Assembly: GCA_033002965.1 (NCBI GenBank)
Contig: JAURVB010010208.1
Coordinates: forward strand, 1 to 64,000
Length of the DNA stretch: 64,000 nt
Source: Piper betle
Lineage: Eukaryota > Streptophyta > Magnoliopsida > Piperales > Piperaceae
Reading direction: 5' to 3'
Shown: positions 11,387 through 22,976 of the stretch, piece after piece
Numbering within the stretch: the stretch's first letter is position 1
Layout: the number at the start of each line of letters is the position of its first letter
Translations under genes and position numbers: made by a program
The notes under the pieces: model-generated
What the model was told of the DNA's origin: nothing
The model's database searches: none
Seen by the model: the letters and a program-made list of their open reading frames with translations, nothing else

Positions 11387-13470
11387 CAGTCCATTTGCAT
11401 CTCCTATCGCAAGCGGCATTTCGACAGTGATATAGAGTAGTATACAGGAGATGGTGGTGGTCATAGAGTTCAATTTCATATACCATTTGCTCTCTGCCTC
11501 ATAGTATCAAGCGTTTTCCGTAGAAATTGATGCTGATCAACAAAAGCTTCTTAGCAATGTCTGTTAATATGGAACAGCTTTCATTTCCCTATTGGTCAGT
11601 TAGGAGAGGGAAAAGGAGGTTGAAAAGACAAATACAGAAGAATATACTACAGGTGACAATTAACGTCCAACACCTTTGAGTGATCACAGAATAAAAGATT
11701 TCTGTGTCTCCTCTAGATAATGTGAAAAATACTTTTGATTAGTGGAGGAAAAGGGTACAGAGAAATGCACAGTTCAGTTATGCAAAAAAAGGATTTTAGA
11801 ATCTCTGCAGCATTAGGAACAGGAGTAATTGTTTACAGCTAAAGGTAGCTTCATCATACAAAGAAGAGTAAAAGGAGTAGTTACTGGAAACCAAACTTTC
11901 TGTTTGAAGTAGATGTTATCACTTAGTTTAATGCTGTTTTTTTAAAAAAAATACAGCCTTTTCCTTTTTTAAATAATAGTCTTATGTGTTGACTTATATA
12001 TACCTTCTTGCTTAGGATGTTATTTGCTAGCTGGTAGCAGTTGCAAAGTTCTCAGACATTAATGGCTTTGTTGCTCTTTTGACCCTTTTAATGTATATGG
12101 TTTCTAGTATCTACTTTGAGTTGTCGATATACAAACATTTAGAATATACATAGTAAAGCTATGAATGTAGTGTCTGAATGTCATCCATCCATGATCAATT
12201 TGAAGTTGGTAGAAAAAATTAAGACTAATGATCTGATTCTTGCTGGAGTGAACACCTTGTGTAAAAGTCTGAACTAGTGTTGTATGCCAGCTAGTAGATC
12301 ACTTTGTCATCCTCTTGGATCTACATGACTAGTTTTTTCATACTTTTGCTTTCAATAGTTGGTGAGTTGGTTTGCAGACCAAGCTTTTTATTTGAATGAA
12401 AATGTTTGAAATAGGCCTTTCTATTGATACTTTCTTCGATTAATTTTCCTTCTAAAACAGTGCTATTTGCTTTTACTTTCTTTCCCCCGCTGTTTTAGAC
12501 AATTTAACAATGAGTACACCAACTTTGCCAAGGTTGAAAATTGAGGCCGCCTAATATTTGCAGACAAAATGGACTTGGCTTCTTGTGTGTATCTTTTTGA
12601 CAATGCATTGTTTCTTTAACGAAGAATACCAAACTTTGCACTCTATGACAACAGCTAGCTGTCTATTGTACCCATTTTTTATCATGTGTATGTGGTCTTG
12701 ATCGATGGTAACTACGGAACGCGACTAGATTGTATTAAGCACGATATTAACAGGAGGATGGTTATTGTATTTGCATGAAAATGAAAAAGAAAAAGAAAAA
12801 GAATGATGGTTTGGAAGAATACTAATGCAGTTAAGGAATTGGTTTCTTTGTTACTGTCAATTGGTTGTATTGTATTGTATTCCTTATTTTATTTTTATTT
12901 TTTTGTCAAAAAATACTCGTGCGATTAAAATTTTGTATGTATGTATGAGCTACTCTGCAAGTAACGATACACCGTAAACATACGTATAAAGTAGTAATGG
13001 CCGTCTATACAAGTTATCCCAACACTTGTTTTTAGATGCAGAAATTTGGCTCTTCAAGCTTGAAAGAATTAGTAAAGACAACAACAGATAAACATAAACA
13101 ATCAACCATTTCAATTGCAAATTACCTTTTTAATTATTTAATCTAAGGGATTTAGATCGGATATGTGTCGGATATTGCTTTGTTACGAACTCAAACTAAT
13201 TTCTAATACTTGTATGTATATCAAACTAGTAATTAAATTTTTTAACCCTAATACGACCCATATCTAATCCAAATTAGAACAGCTTAATTCAATATTCACT
13301 TGTAATAAAGTAAGTTGAAGCAAAATTGAGTAACCCAAGATTGAACTAGAGAAAGTAAAATTCTCACAAAGGTCTAAAAGGTTTTTTGTAAAAAATAAAT
13401 CCTTATTCACACGAGATAATGTATAACTATCAAATTTAAGTGAAATATTTGAATATCAAATATTCAAGCC
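11387..13470. other. 3' flank of the CCCH gene and AT-rich intergenic DNA
   Basis: The first few hundred bases look like a 3' UTR (T-rich, no codon structure). The remainder is moderately AT-rich spacer with short simple runs, for example an AAAAAG/GAAAAAG tract near 12780-12800. I see no second gene, RNA gene or element boundary. Confidence 0.5.
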
Positions 13471-13475
13471 TAACA

Positions 13476-14209
13476 ATATATATATGAGCCCGTTTTAACT
13501 GTGTATCAAGCCATCCAGTCGTTGGTTCAAGTCCAACAGCTGGATAAAGGTTGGACGGGCAGCGGATGAGTCGCCGCCGCCGACCGTGCCCGACGCTCGC
13601 CGGCGACACCCCCACCACCGGCAGCGACGAGGCGGCGGATCTAGCCGCCCCGCCGCTGCACCGCGGCCAGCCGCCAGCCGCGCCCCCCCTCCCCCGTCCC
13701 CGAGTCCCGTCCCCCGCTTGCCACCGCGCGCGCCCGCCCCCCCGGTCCCCGTCCCCGTCCCCCGCGGCCGCCGCGCCCGCGCCGCCAGCCCGCCACGCCC
13801 GCCACGCCCCGCCCCCCGTCCCCGCCCACCACCCCGCCGCGCGCGCCCCCGGACAACCGGTCCCCCGGACCACCACCCGCCACCCGCGCGCCGCCACCCC
13901 GCCGCGCCACGCGTCCCCGCCCCGCCACCCCCCGCGCGCCGCGCCCCCGGACAACCCCGTCCCCGCGCGCCGTGCCCCCGCGTCCCGGACCACCCCGCCC
14001 GCCACCGCGCGCGCCCGCCAACCGCCACCGCCGCCCCCCCCCGGCCGTCGCGTGGCCGAGCACAGCACTCCGCCGTCGCTGCTGCGGCGGAACGCGGCCT
14101 CCTTTCATTTTGATCTGACCGTTGGATGCTAATCCAACGGCCAAGATCAAACGAGCACAGGCGGCTTGCCTGTGCTCAAGCACTAAACATATTTCCTATA
14201 TATATATAT
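13476..14209. mobile_element. GC-rich island 3, same family as islands 1 and 2
   Basis: The block is bordered by ATATATATA at 13476-13484 and TATATATATATT at 14197-14210. The left subterminal hairpin at about 13515-13547 pairs ATCCAG...CGTTGG with CCAAC...CTGGAT. The right one at 14119-14140 is perfect, CCGTTGGAT-gcta-ATCCAACGG. Outside it lies a perfect 10-bp stem with a 5-base loop at 14153-14177 (GAGCACAGGC/GCCTGTGCTC). The 0.5-kb core is almost pure C/G, C-biased on the + strand throughout, so unlike island 2 it is not an obvious fold-back. The proline/arginine/alanine-rich frames across it are composition artefacts. A short CTAA lies nine bases after the terminal hairpin, so a Helitron-like 3' end is an alternative reading. 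Confidence 0.5.
14153..14177. repeat. perfect terminal hairpin of GC island 3
   Basis: Arms GAGCACAGGC and GCCTGTGCTC are separated by GGCTT. It lies 20 bases before the TA tract, in the same relative place as the GGGGCAGC/GCTGCCCC hairpin of island 1 (505-528). Confidence 0.8.
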
Positions 14210-14409
14210 TAATTATTAAACAGACATGAAAAAGATATCAAAGAGCGAGCATGCGCCCCCCCCGTTGAAGCACATTAACTCCCATTCAATGGGGGTGGGT
14301 TGGTCCATGTTCGAGCCGTTACACACCTCTTACCCGCGTCTCACACTACGATGGGTCTCGCCCAAACCCATCCTCCGACCCCGCCCGAATAAATAGTAAA
14401 TACCCTGTT

Positions 14410-16014
14410 TATGACCCAAATCTGCCCCGTTCCGTTCCGGGTAGACCCCGTTTTCCGACATTTCACCGCCCTCTTGGGACCGCCGAAGCCGACGGACCCG
14501 CCGCGGCAACCGGCGGCGGCCGATCGGGCGAGTTCCGGCGACTGCATTGGCTGGGACGTGGTTTCTCCTCCGTCGGCGGCGAGGTTGAACCGTAGGTGCG
14601 TCGTCTTCGGATCGGCGATTGGTTCTCTTGCCGATTGGTTGTGTTTTCTTGCTGGTTTTGTTGTTGTGTTGGGGGTGTGGGTTTGATCTGTTTGATTGGT
14701 GGGGTTTGATTGTGTTGTGTTTGATCTAGGTTGGTTGGATTAGCTGGTTTGTATAGGGGAATGATTGATTTGATTGCTGCTAGTCTTGTTTAGAATTGAA
14801 TAGGGGGAGATGGAGAGGAACAGGATTCAAAACCAATCTGGAACGAGAACGATAAATCGTAAATTGGTTGGAAATGCTTGTTTTTGGTGAAGTGCCATAT
14901 ATACTAGGAGCATTTTATTGTTATCTTGTCATTAACAGGATGTTTAGTGGGAGAACTGAATTTTGTGATATTTTTTAGTTAAGAATTAAAGCGGAATAAA
15001 CTTATGAATCGATTAGGAATGAGGATGATGAATTGTACGCTGGATGTCATACTAAGGGGGTAGTAATTGGCCATCTTGTAAAGACACCTCAATATGACAT
15101 CAACATAGACGGAGAGAACTACAATATTTTTTACTTATTTCTCAGTATTGAACAGAGATATGCTTATGAAACACGATGCAGAATGGAGATACGTTTAGAA
15201 TGTTTTGTGAATAATGTCATACCAGGAGTAGAAATTTAGTGAGAGAACTGACTTTTTCGGTACCTCTTTTGTTTAGAATTATAGAGATAGTTGAGGAAGT
15301 TCTTTTATATCGGCCAGAGTAGAGTTATAATCAATTGGTTGGGAAAAAATACATGTTTTGGTAGTTTTATGTTTGTGAAGGATGTCATATTAGGAGTACT
15401 TAATTAGATATCTTGTAAAGGTCCAGTTCCCCATTTTGACATCAATATAGACATTTTCTGAGCTGAGAAAACTATTTTGATTTCATTCCAAGAATTATGT
15501 GCAATCGTGGTTCTCTTTTCTTTATGTGGTTTGTGAACAAAGTTGGTGCTATTATCCCAGGATTATGTGCAATGGTGGTTCTCTTTTATTAGAAAACTCT
15601 TTGTCTTTTTGATGTTCGTTGATGAAATTCATATTTTTAAAATCTCTATTCTTGGTGTCTATATTAAGTCTGGAAGTGTATTTGATTAGCGAAATGACCT
15701 TGGTTGATGATACAAAGTAACTGGATCAAAAGCTTAATTACTCGATGTCCTGTCAATGAAAATATAATCTTTGAGCTGAAATTTTCCTTTGTTGAATTAA
15801 AATGTTCATTTTCTGCAGGCTTATTAACATTTGCAACTATCTTTTCAGGTTGGGTTGCAAATACTTGTTGATAGATCTTAAGAGTGGGAAAGAGTAGTCA
15901 ATAAGTATATTGCATGAAAGCTTTATAAGCTTGAGAGGCGAGGAAATCGTTTTGTTAGTACTGGTAATGATGATCCGGTAACTACTTGTAAGTCTGGTGG
16001 AGGTTAAGATCACT
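14410..16014 (+). other. 5' leader region of the Rab gene, with an internally repeated intron
   Basis: GC-rich sequence at about 14410-14600 followed by T-rich DNA looks like an untranslated first exon and the start of a leader intron; a likely acceptor is the AG near 15848 (CTTTTCAG). Inside, a unit is repeated with divergence. GGATGTCATACTAAGGGGGTA...CATCTTGTAAAG (from 15040) matches GGATGTCATATTAGGAGTAC...TATCTTGTAAAG (from 15380). TTTAGTGGGAGAACTGA (about 14943) matches ATTTAGTGAGAGAACTGAC (about 15233). No coding sequence is supported before 16015. Confidence 0.45.
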
Positions 16015-17145
16015 ATGGCTTTCCATCCAGGTGAACAGACAGAGGATTATCTTTTTAAAATTGTCCTGATTGGAGATTCGGCTGTTGGAAAATCCAATTT
16101 GCTTGCAAGATTTGCCAGGAATGAGTTTTATCCTAATTCAAAGTCAACAATTGGAGTAGAATTTCAGACCCAGAAGATGGATATAGATGGCAAGGAAATT
16201 AAAGCACAGATCTGGGACACTGCTGGCCAAGAACGTTTTAGGGCTGTCACGTCAGCATATTATCGTGGCGCTGTTGGGGCACTTGTGGTTTATGATATAA
16301 GCAGACGTCAAACATTTGACAGTATTGGCAGATGGCTTAACGAATTGCATAGTAAGTACCAAAGTTGTTTTTTGCATATCTTTTGATATTTCATGCTTGG
16401 TATAATGAAGCTGGTAATTGATAAAATGGTTCATTATTTATTATGTGGGAGCACAATCAATTCTTTTATTGGCTGATAATTGATATAAGAAACTGCTGTG
16501 CAATGTATTTTATCAGTACAAGTGTATGGATTCATTGGGCAATGTGTAGGTTCAAACTCCTAATCTTTGCGAACAAACTGTAATCTTTTTTCCATGCAAT
16601 CTTTGCTCGTATTTTAGGTTCAAACATTGCTCGTATTTTGCCTTGGGACTATTTTCAAGATGTCGTTTGTCTAATATTAAATATTTGCAGTCATCACTGT
16701 GCATTCTTTTATTTATCGTGTCTAGATTAAAGTCATCACTCTACATTCTTTCATTATATCAGGTTTGTATGTTGTATTGTAGGACTTTTAATTTGAGAAT
16801 CTTATTTCCGATTTGACATGTGCAGCTCATTCCGATATGAATGTTATTACCATTCTCATCGGCAATAAGACAGACCTCAAGGATGCAAGAGAGGTAAGCA
16901 CAGAAGAAGGTAAAGCGTTGGCTGAAGCCCAAGGTTTGTTTTTTATTGAAACGTCGGCTCTGGACTCATCCAATGTTGCTGCTGCTTTCCATACGGTTGT
17001 GAAAGAGATCTATAGCATTTTGAGAAGGAAGGTCTACCTCTCTCAAGAACACAAGAAACCGGAATTTGTAAATGGAAATACCGTTGTTTTACAGACAGAT
17101 ACAATTGAAATGGATAAAAAATCCAGGATTGGTTGCTGTTTTTGA
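16015..17145 (+). CDS. RABA5A: Ras-related small GTPase, RABA5a type (Rab11 family)
   Basis: Two exons, 16015-16351 and 16826-17145, encode 218 residues; Arabidopsis RABA5a is about the same length. The protein is a molecular switch for post-Golgi/endosomal vesicle traffic. All nucleotide-binding boxes are present: P-loop GDSAVGKS (20-27), T45 in the switch I STIGVEF segment, DTAGQE (68-73), GNKTD (125-129) and ETSAL. The start [15 protein letters not shown] matches the subfamily. An in-frame GTG codon at 15997 lies upstream but is not a plausible start. The C-terminus is IGCCF, with two cysteines available for geranylgeranylation but only one residue after them, whereas relatives commonly end CCxx. 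The single intron splits the codon for T113, a position conserved in RabA genes. The assignment to RABA5a over other RABA5 members rests on my recollection of the N-terminal and ISRRQTF sequences. Confidence 0.9.
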
Positions 17146-18229
17146 TTCTGTCCCTTTCAAGTGTTTATCTTACACTTTTCAATTTTCATTTAATCACAGC
17201 ATTCCTTTCTTATCCATTGTCATCCTTCCCCTGTTATGCCATCCTTGCCCTGATTACTAAATGTCCTTTGCTCCTGTAGGGTTATTTACCAGCGTTGCTA
17301 TGAATTGAAAAAAAAACAAAAAAGAAAAAAAACTATTACAATGGCAAATGTATTTTCAGTTATTTTGGGGGATAAACAAATCTATATCTCAGTTGGATTC
17401 GACTTTCATCTCTGGATGTGCTTTGGTGGTAATTACATGTTTTTGTGGTACAGAGAAATTTGAAGGTTTGGCCATTCCTTGTGATCTCTAGTTCAACGCC
17501 ACGCACTATATACTTGGGAAAAAATAACTTAATATGCTAGATAGATTTTTCAAGGATTAAATCACTGGAGTTTAGAACCAAATTTTATTTCTTTTTATTA
17601 CTTGAGAGGTTGATCATCGTATCATCATTTATCACGATCATCTGTACTTGAGTTTGCTTGGACCGACATCAAAGAAACTAAAACATGGCACTTCACACCG
17701 GCCATTGTTTTGAGAATGCAAATATGTCTACATCGTCAGATACCTGATTGACTATCAAAAAAATAAAAATTTGGCAGAAAAAAAATGCAGGTTTCTTCCG
17801 AGTGTATAAATTTCCATCTGATTGGCACACTTTTGATTTCATTTCGTACATTAGTAGGTCATATAATACAATGATGCAATTTGTACATTGTTGGCATTGT
17901 GCTGCTTCTGATAATAGAACAAACAATGGCAACAAGATTCAAACAAGTTGAAATTAATGGTTGACGTGCAGAAATGGGGGATTTTCCGGGCGAGTCATTG
18001 CTTCCATGCACTCGCCTCCCATCTCCAGGTTCAACACAGCCATTTCTCACTGTGTCGGAGATTTCAGATGTCTTCGACATGGCCTATGTTTTGCTGCACT
18101 TGTTGATGCCTACTGGAGTAGTTTATAGGCAGAGGAACAAAGGTAGCTTTCCCTCCTTTCAGTAGATCACAAACTGGCATCACCATCATGTTAACTGCAG
18201 ACAATTTTTGCTGCATTAAAAAGCCTGCA
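17146..18229. other. 3' flanks of two convergent genes
   Basis: The Rab gene (+) and the WRKY gene (-) end 1.1 kb apart. The interval holds T-rich presumed 3' UTR sequence of the Rab gene and an A-run near 17308-17330. Minus-strand frames at 17693-18080 show no domain. No separate gene is supported. Confidence 0.5.
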
Positions 18230-21200
18230 TCACCATGTTTGGCCATTTGCAGTCATCTGAATTTGATTCCGCAGTTGTTGATTTTCAAGAGAACGCTGTG
18301 TCTCATTGGTTGTGTTAGCAGAATTTGAGGTCACCCCAACACCAAGGTTGAGGCTAATAACATCACTTTTTTCTGAATGATGGTAACCAGGAACCCCAAC
18401 TGAGAGGGGGCGTCTGCAATTATGATTGCTGAATTCGTTAACAGAAGTACTTCCTGCAGTGTTGTGGTCATGAGTTTTCGAGGAGGATGGCACATCATGG
18501 TTATGCTTTCCCTCGTATGTAGTTATAACAGCCTTTGGATCATGAGATGCTCTCTCTACGTGTTTCCTCACCTGACACCCAGCATTTGTACATTTGTAGT
18601 AACTCCTGCATGAGTTTTAGGTAGAAGCATCAAGACACAAATTCGTGCCGTGAAATTCAATGACAAATACTGAGACAAAAGACAATTACGAATTTGCAGA
18701 AGCATAAACAAAAATTGGCAGATTAACCTGCCTAGAGGTCTTATAGAGCAATGTCTTGATCAGAAAAGAAGCCTTAATTGTTTTTAGAACGTGAAATTCC
18801 TTCTCATGATGCATTTTTTACATGAAAAAGAATCCTGAGCAAGACAAAACGGTAATAAAAAATATTTTTGTTAACCTCCTATAAACATGGATTTGACTTG
18901 CATGTTTTGGTGAGTCCTAAATATTTCAGAAGAACACTTGACTCCAGCATTTCAAGTTGATTGATGAACCTTGCGATGTTAAAAGAACAGTAGCATTCTG
19001 AATGGTGCAACATGAATAAGTTCATCTAATTGAGAAAGTTCAATGACTACTTTTTTACAGACTTACACAAGATCCAAACAAGTACTAATTACAGCTAAAG
19101 CATTAGTTGTCCTGGAAGGAGCAGAGATGTTAAATTTCTTAAAATTCTTTTAGACGAGCTTATTACAATCAATTGTACAAATTTATCCATCCTAAATGAA
19201 GAATTGGGTGAACACAAAATCATAGGTCATCAGGGTTGTGATTAGCATATCCTATATATCAATCTATCAAAATCAAGAAAATATTTTTAGCTTAATAAAG
19301 GAAATATCAGCATATTTTACATTCACTCAGCAAGAATAAATAATAGAAAAAAATTCTTCAATGACCATAACAAGTATCAGAACGATCACTACCAAGTGGT
19401 AGTGAACAAGACAACAAAGAACCAAATTTAAGCACTTAAACAAGAGGCACCTAACCTTGGGTTTGGATTTCCTTTCACTACTTTCTGTCCATATTTTCTC
19501 CAGCGGTATCCATCATCAAGGATATCCACCTCACTAACAGTCTGTACAACAACACGTTGATCGTGGGCCATTTTACCAGCTGAAGTCAAATCAGTTCCAC
19601 CAAAATCAATTTTCCTGTAGAATTTTGGTAAGCCCAACCTGAGTCAAACCTCTACATTTTCTCTTCTACAGGTGGGACAAAAACATAAAAAAATCCTAAT
19701 AAGGAAAAGGCAAGCAAAGTTAATAGCACCTGCGCTTCAACTCTGGATCATCCTCATTTGTCACATCAGCATTCTTAGCAGTATTTGTGTCTACACCTAC
19801 ACTGTCCGTGATATTTGTAGGAGAGAATTCTGGAGATGCAATTGGCTCATTCTGGTGCGCTGCATCCACCCCATTTAATAAATTAACTGCAGATAATATT
19901 GAATCACTGTTTCTCCTGATAGTCAAAAAATTTGGAATTCAAGTACATAGAAGATACCATGGCAAAGGCACGTAGCATAAGTTCAGAGTAGTATTACAGG
20001 ACTTCAGAAATAAATTGTTTCCATGCCGCATGCAAAAGTTATTATGACACCCTGAAAAAATTGCATACCTTTAGTGGCCGAATGAAATGTATCTGATCTT
20101 TCATCTTTTTGGCCGGAAGGAAGTGCACCAACTCCTAATCGGCGGATAGGTTGAGGCTTTGGATGATCATGCTTTCCCTTGTACAAAATCTCTGTTATCC
20201 GCCCGTCATGTGACCTCTCCAACAGTTTTTTAACTTCGCAATTAGGATGTGTGCATTTGTAATAGCTTCTTGGAAACTCACTTCCTTTTACATGCTTTTG
20301 CCCATACTTTCTCCAGTTATATCCATCTTCTGAAGATTTCTCCACTAATGCCAATGGGGCAGATTTTTTCTGATCATCTGAAATTGCAGAACTTGTATGA
20401 CCTTCCCCGTGCTCTACCAAATGTAGATCATCCGGAAGAGCTTCAGTGGCTTGAGCGGCCTTTGCATCATTCTTGCTACATTGGGGATTGACAGGATGAC
20501 TTATGTTACTCAAAGAAGCAGGAACTTTAATACAGTTTAAACCAGCAGAGTCCTGAAGAGTTGAACCAAAAACAACTTAATTGTCAGAAAAGGGAAAAGC
20601 ATTTTTTATAGAGGGAAGCTCAGGCAAAAACTTCTTTTCACAAATATAGAAGTTATATGAAAATTATTCGCCCAAAAAACAATCATCTTTCACACCTTGT
20701 CAGAATCTGATACCAACCTTTTACAAAATAAAAGCATCTCACTACCAGGCCATTTGGACATGCCTATAAATATAAAAAACAACAACCACTGACATGTGAA
20801 TGTGCCATGGAACATTGTTACAAACTCCATCTTCTGAATAACGTTCATGTGGTTCAAGGGCAATTTTGGGTAAATTGTCAAAATCATTAATGGTAAAGGA
20901 TTCATCCACATATCGTTAGTTTATAATAGTTGATAGCCTCAAAGGATCTTAGACCTCTTTGCGCACAGAAATAAAGAATTAGTTCACAAACATTGGATTT
21001 TAAATAAAACTATTCATGGATATAATATCAATTGACTAGTAAGTTTCGGTTGTTAGAAGAGCAAAACAATTCACCTCATGGGTGCCAATATTTACGAAAG
21101 TTGTGAATTCACTCAAAGGTAATTAAGAAATAATACCATTTTGCCCAAGGGAAGAGGTCCAGATACTGAAGCCAATCTGCTGTGAGGCTTAAATTCAAAA

Positions 21201-22428
21201 TCACTCAAATCTTCATTACAATGTGTACTATGGTTAGATGCTACCCTTGAAGCAGTAAGCGTTTCGGATTTGACAGTATTATGCATGACCATGGATGCCG
21301 AAAATGTACCAGTAGTTGGGGAAGGCTCTGCCTATAAAAGCATAAGAGGGAAATAAAAAACAGTAAGCGGCATTGCTGAATGCTATCATTTCCGACATTT
21401 AGAAGGAAAAAATTCATATGAAGAGAAGATAGAACAGTCCGTCTCCATACAAAAGCAACCATAAAGTGCAAAAGTGGGGTATCAAGTTCAGTAACCCTCA
21501 TAAAACAATCTACCGGGAAAAAAATAAATATCTAACAAAGTGGTAAGAAGTCAGCTGCAGAGTAGACAGTGGCTTGTATGCCTAAAAAATTCTACCGTCA
21601 TCAATCAATCAATCAAGCAAAAAGTGCCCAACACCAAATCTGCTTCCCTCTTCACTACAGTTAGGATCACATTTACCCCTAATTCACAAACACTTCCTAA
21701 GTGAATCGAGGCACAAAGGACCGCCAAATACAGACCATAAAACCTAATGTCAACGCATAAACAGGAAAAGTTTGATATTTGAATGAGAATCCTAAATAAA
21801 GAAGCTTCAGGCTCATATAAAACAATACATGACAGCAAAAGAAACAACAGCACAAAGGATCAGAAACCGCATATCGTAAAGTGGGCATTCGAATCTAGTT
21901 ATCCGCCTCGGCACCAGACCGGCAACCACCCCACTTCACAATCACACTTCTTCGCATCAAACAAACTCAACAACAGTCAGGAAGCAACCTTTTCGTAATA
22001 TATCCACACCCCGGTACCAGTAAATACAACACATCACCAAACAAGTATGACGCACAGCTAAAAAAAAAACAAAGAAAAACTTGTTCAAACCAGATCGAGA
22101 ACAGGGAGCCTAAGAACAACCAAACCTTCACGACGGAGAGTAGCACCGGCGAATCCAGCAGCGCCGTCGGGCTCAACCCGGGCGGGATCGTCAAGCAAGT
22201 CGACCTCGAGATCGGCAACCGCGCCGGGGATAGCAGCCGGTACTTCGCCGCATTCGATCCGGGGACCTCCCGCCCCATCCCTCCACCAAAGGAGGTGGCT
22301 TTCGTGGCCGAATCGGCGCCATTGCCGGCGTGGAAACCGTCGAATTGAAGCTCCTGATGCGAGGAAGACGAATCCGAAGCTCCCGAAGACTGATTCGGGA
22401 GCTCGGAGGTGGGAACCGTGTTGTCCAT
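18230..22428 (-). CDS. group I WRKY transcription factor (two WRKY domains, WRKY3/4/20-like), reading frame interrupted between exons 3 and 4
   Basis: Exons in transcript order: 22428-22126, 21331-21137, 20552-20069, 19915-19730, 19638-19456, 18605-18230. The N-terminal region has the [10 protein letters not shown]...[15 protein letters not shown] motif of this clade. The first WRKY domain is in exon 3 (WRKYGQK at about residue 246, zinc ligands C-x4-C and H-x-H). The second is split between exons 5 and 6 by the conserved intron inside the NPR codon, with C-x4-C...H-x-H in exon 6. It should bind W-box DNA (TTGACC/T) in the nucleus and act in defence or stress signalling. Exon 3 ends in phase 1 but exon 4 needs phase 2, and every available GT donor or AG acceptor nearby keeps the mismatch. 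Total exon length is 1727, one base short of 576 codons. A missing base or an unseen micro-exon is likely; the gene otherwise looks intact. Confidence 0.85.
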
Positions 22429-22596
22429 GGCCGATCGGTGGTGCGAGTGTGGGTGTGTGGACGTGGGGGAGTACGGAAGAAGACGAGGAAGGGTGTTTTC
22501 GTAATTAGAGGTGGGGATGTGGGGGTATTTTGGGAATATAAAAGTGGTGTTTGTGTGTACGATTGCGCTTGTCAGAGAAGGTGGCACCGGCTTCGG

Positions 22597-22976
22597 TTGA
22601 CTCCGTCCATCGCATTAATTGGGCGAGTTTGAACGGTCCCGTCCGTGGCCAAAGGTCGCAATGTAAATCGGCATAATCATATTTTTTTAGCCATAATTTT
22701 TATAATTTTATACTAATTATTAGAAATTATAATTAATTTTATATTACATGTAATGAAAATTATAAATTAAAATTATCACTAAGAAACATTATTAACAAAA
22801 AATCGAATTTTGTTAACCGGTTGATTCACATGCATTCTAAACGATTCACAAATTAATTGAACAATTTAAGTACAGATTTCATCCACATAATTACGTTTGT
22901 TTGAACACATAAATGACTAGATTAATTATATCATAAATAGTTAAAAATTAGAATCATATTTGAATTGTAGTTGACT
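22597..22976 (+). promoter_or_regulatory. W-box elements upstream of the WRKY gene
   Basis: TTGACT occurs at 22597-22602, about 170 bases upstream of the WRKY start codon, and again at 22971-22976; AGTCAA (its complement) lies near 23072. WRKY proteins bind TTGAC(C/T), and self- or cross-regulation through such boxes is well known in this family. The motif is short and will occur by chance, so this is only suggestive. Confidence 0.3.

Noticed and set aside
13515..13547. Possible tRNA or SINE B-box: GTTGG-TTCAAGT-CCAAC looks exactly like a tRNA T-arm
   Set aside because: No D-arm, anticodon arm or acceptor stem can be placed around it, and the same stem occurs as the island-family hairpin with different loops elsewhere. 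It is better read as a terminal hairpin.
13551..14183. Long overlapping proline/arginine/alanine/glycine-rich open frames on both strands in GC island 3
   Set aside because: They occur in at least five frames at once, contain only low-complexity sequence and follow from the near absence of A/T (few stop codons). There are no domains and no splice context.
14183..14186. Helitron 3' end (hairpin followed by CTRR)
   Set aside because: CTAA follows the hairpin in island 3, but island 1 has no CTRR at the matching place and no Rep/helicase relic or 5' TC end was found. Kept only as an alternative.
20690..20911. Extra WRKY exon between exons 2 and 3 (minus strand)
   Set aside because: The frame is open, but the peptide does not resemble WRKY proteins, exons 2 and 3 already join in phase, and no suitable acceptor was found.
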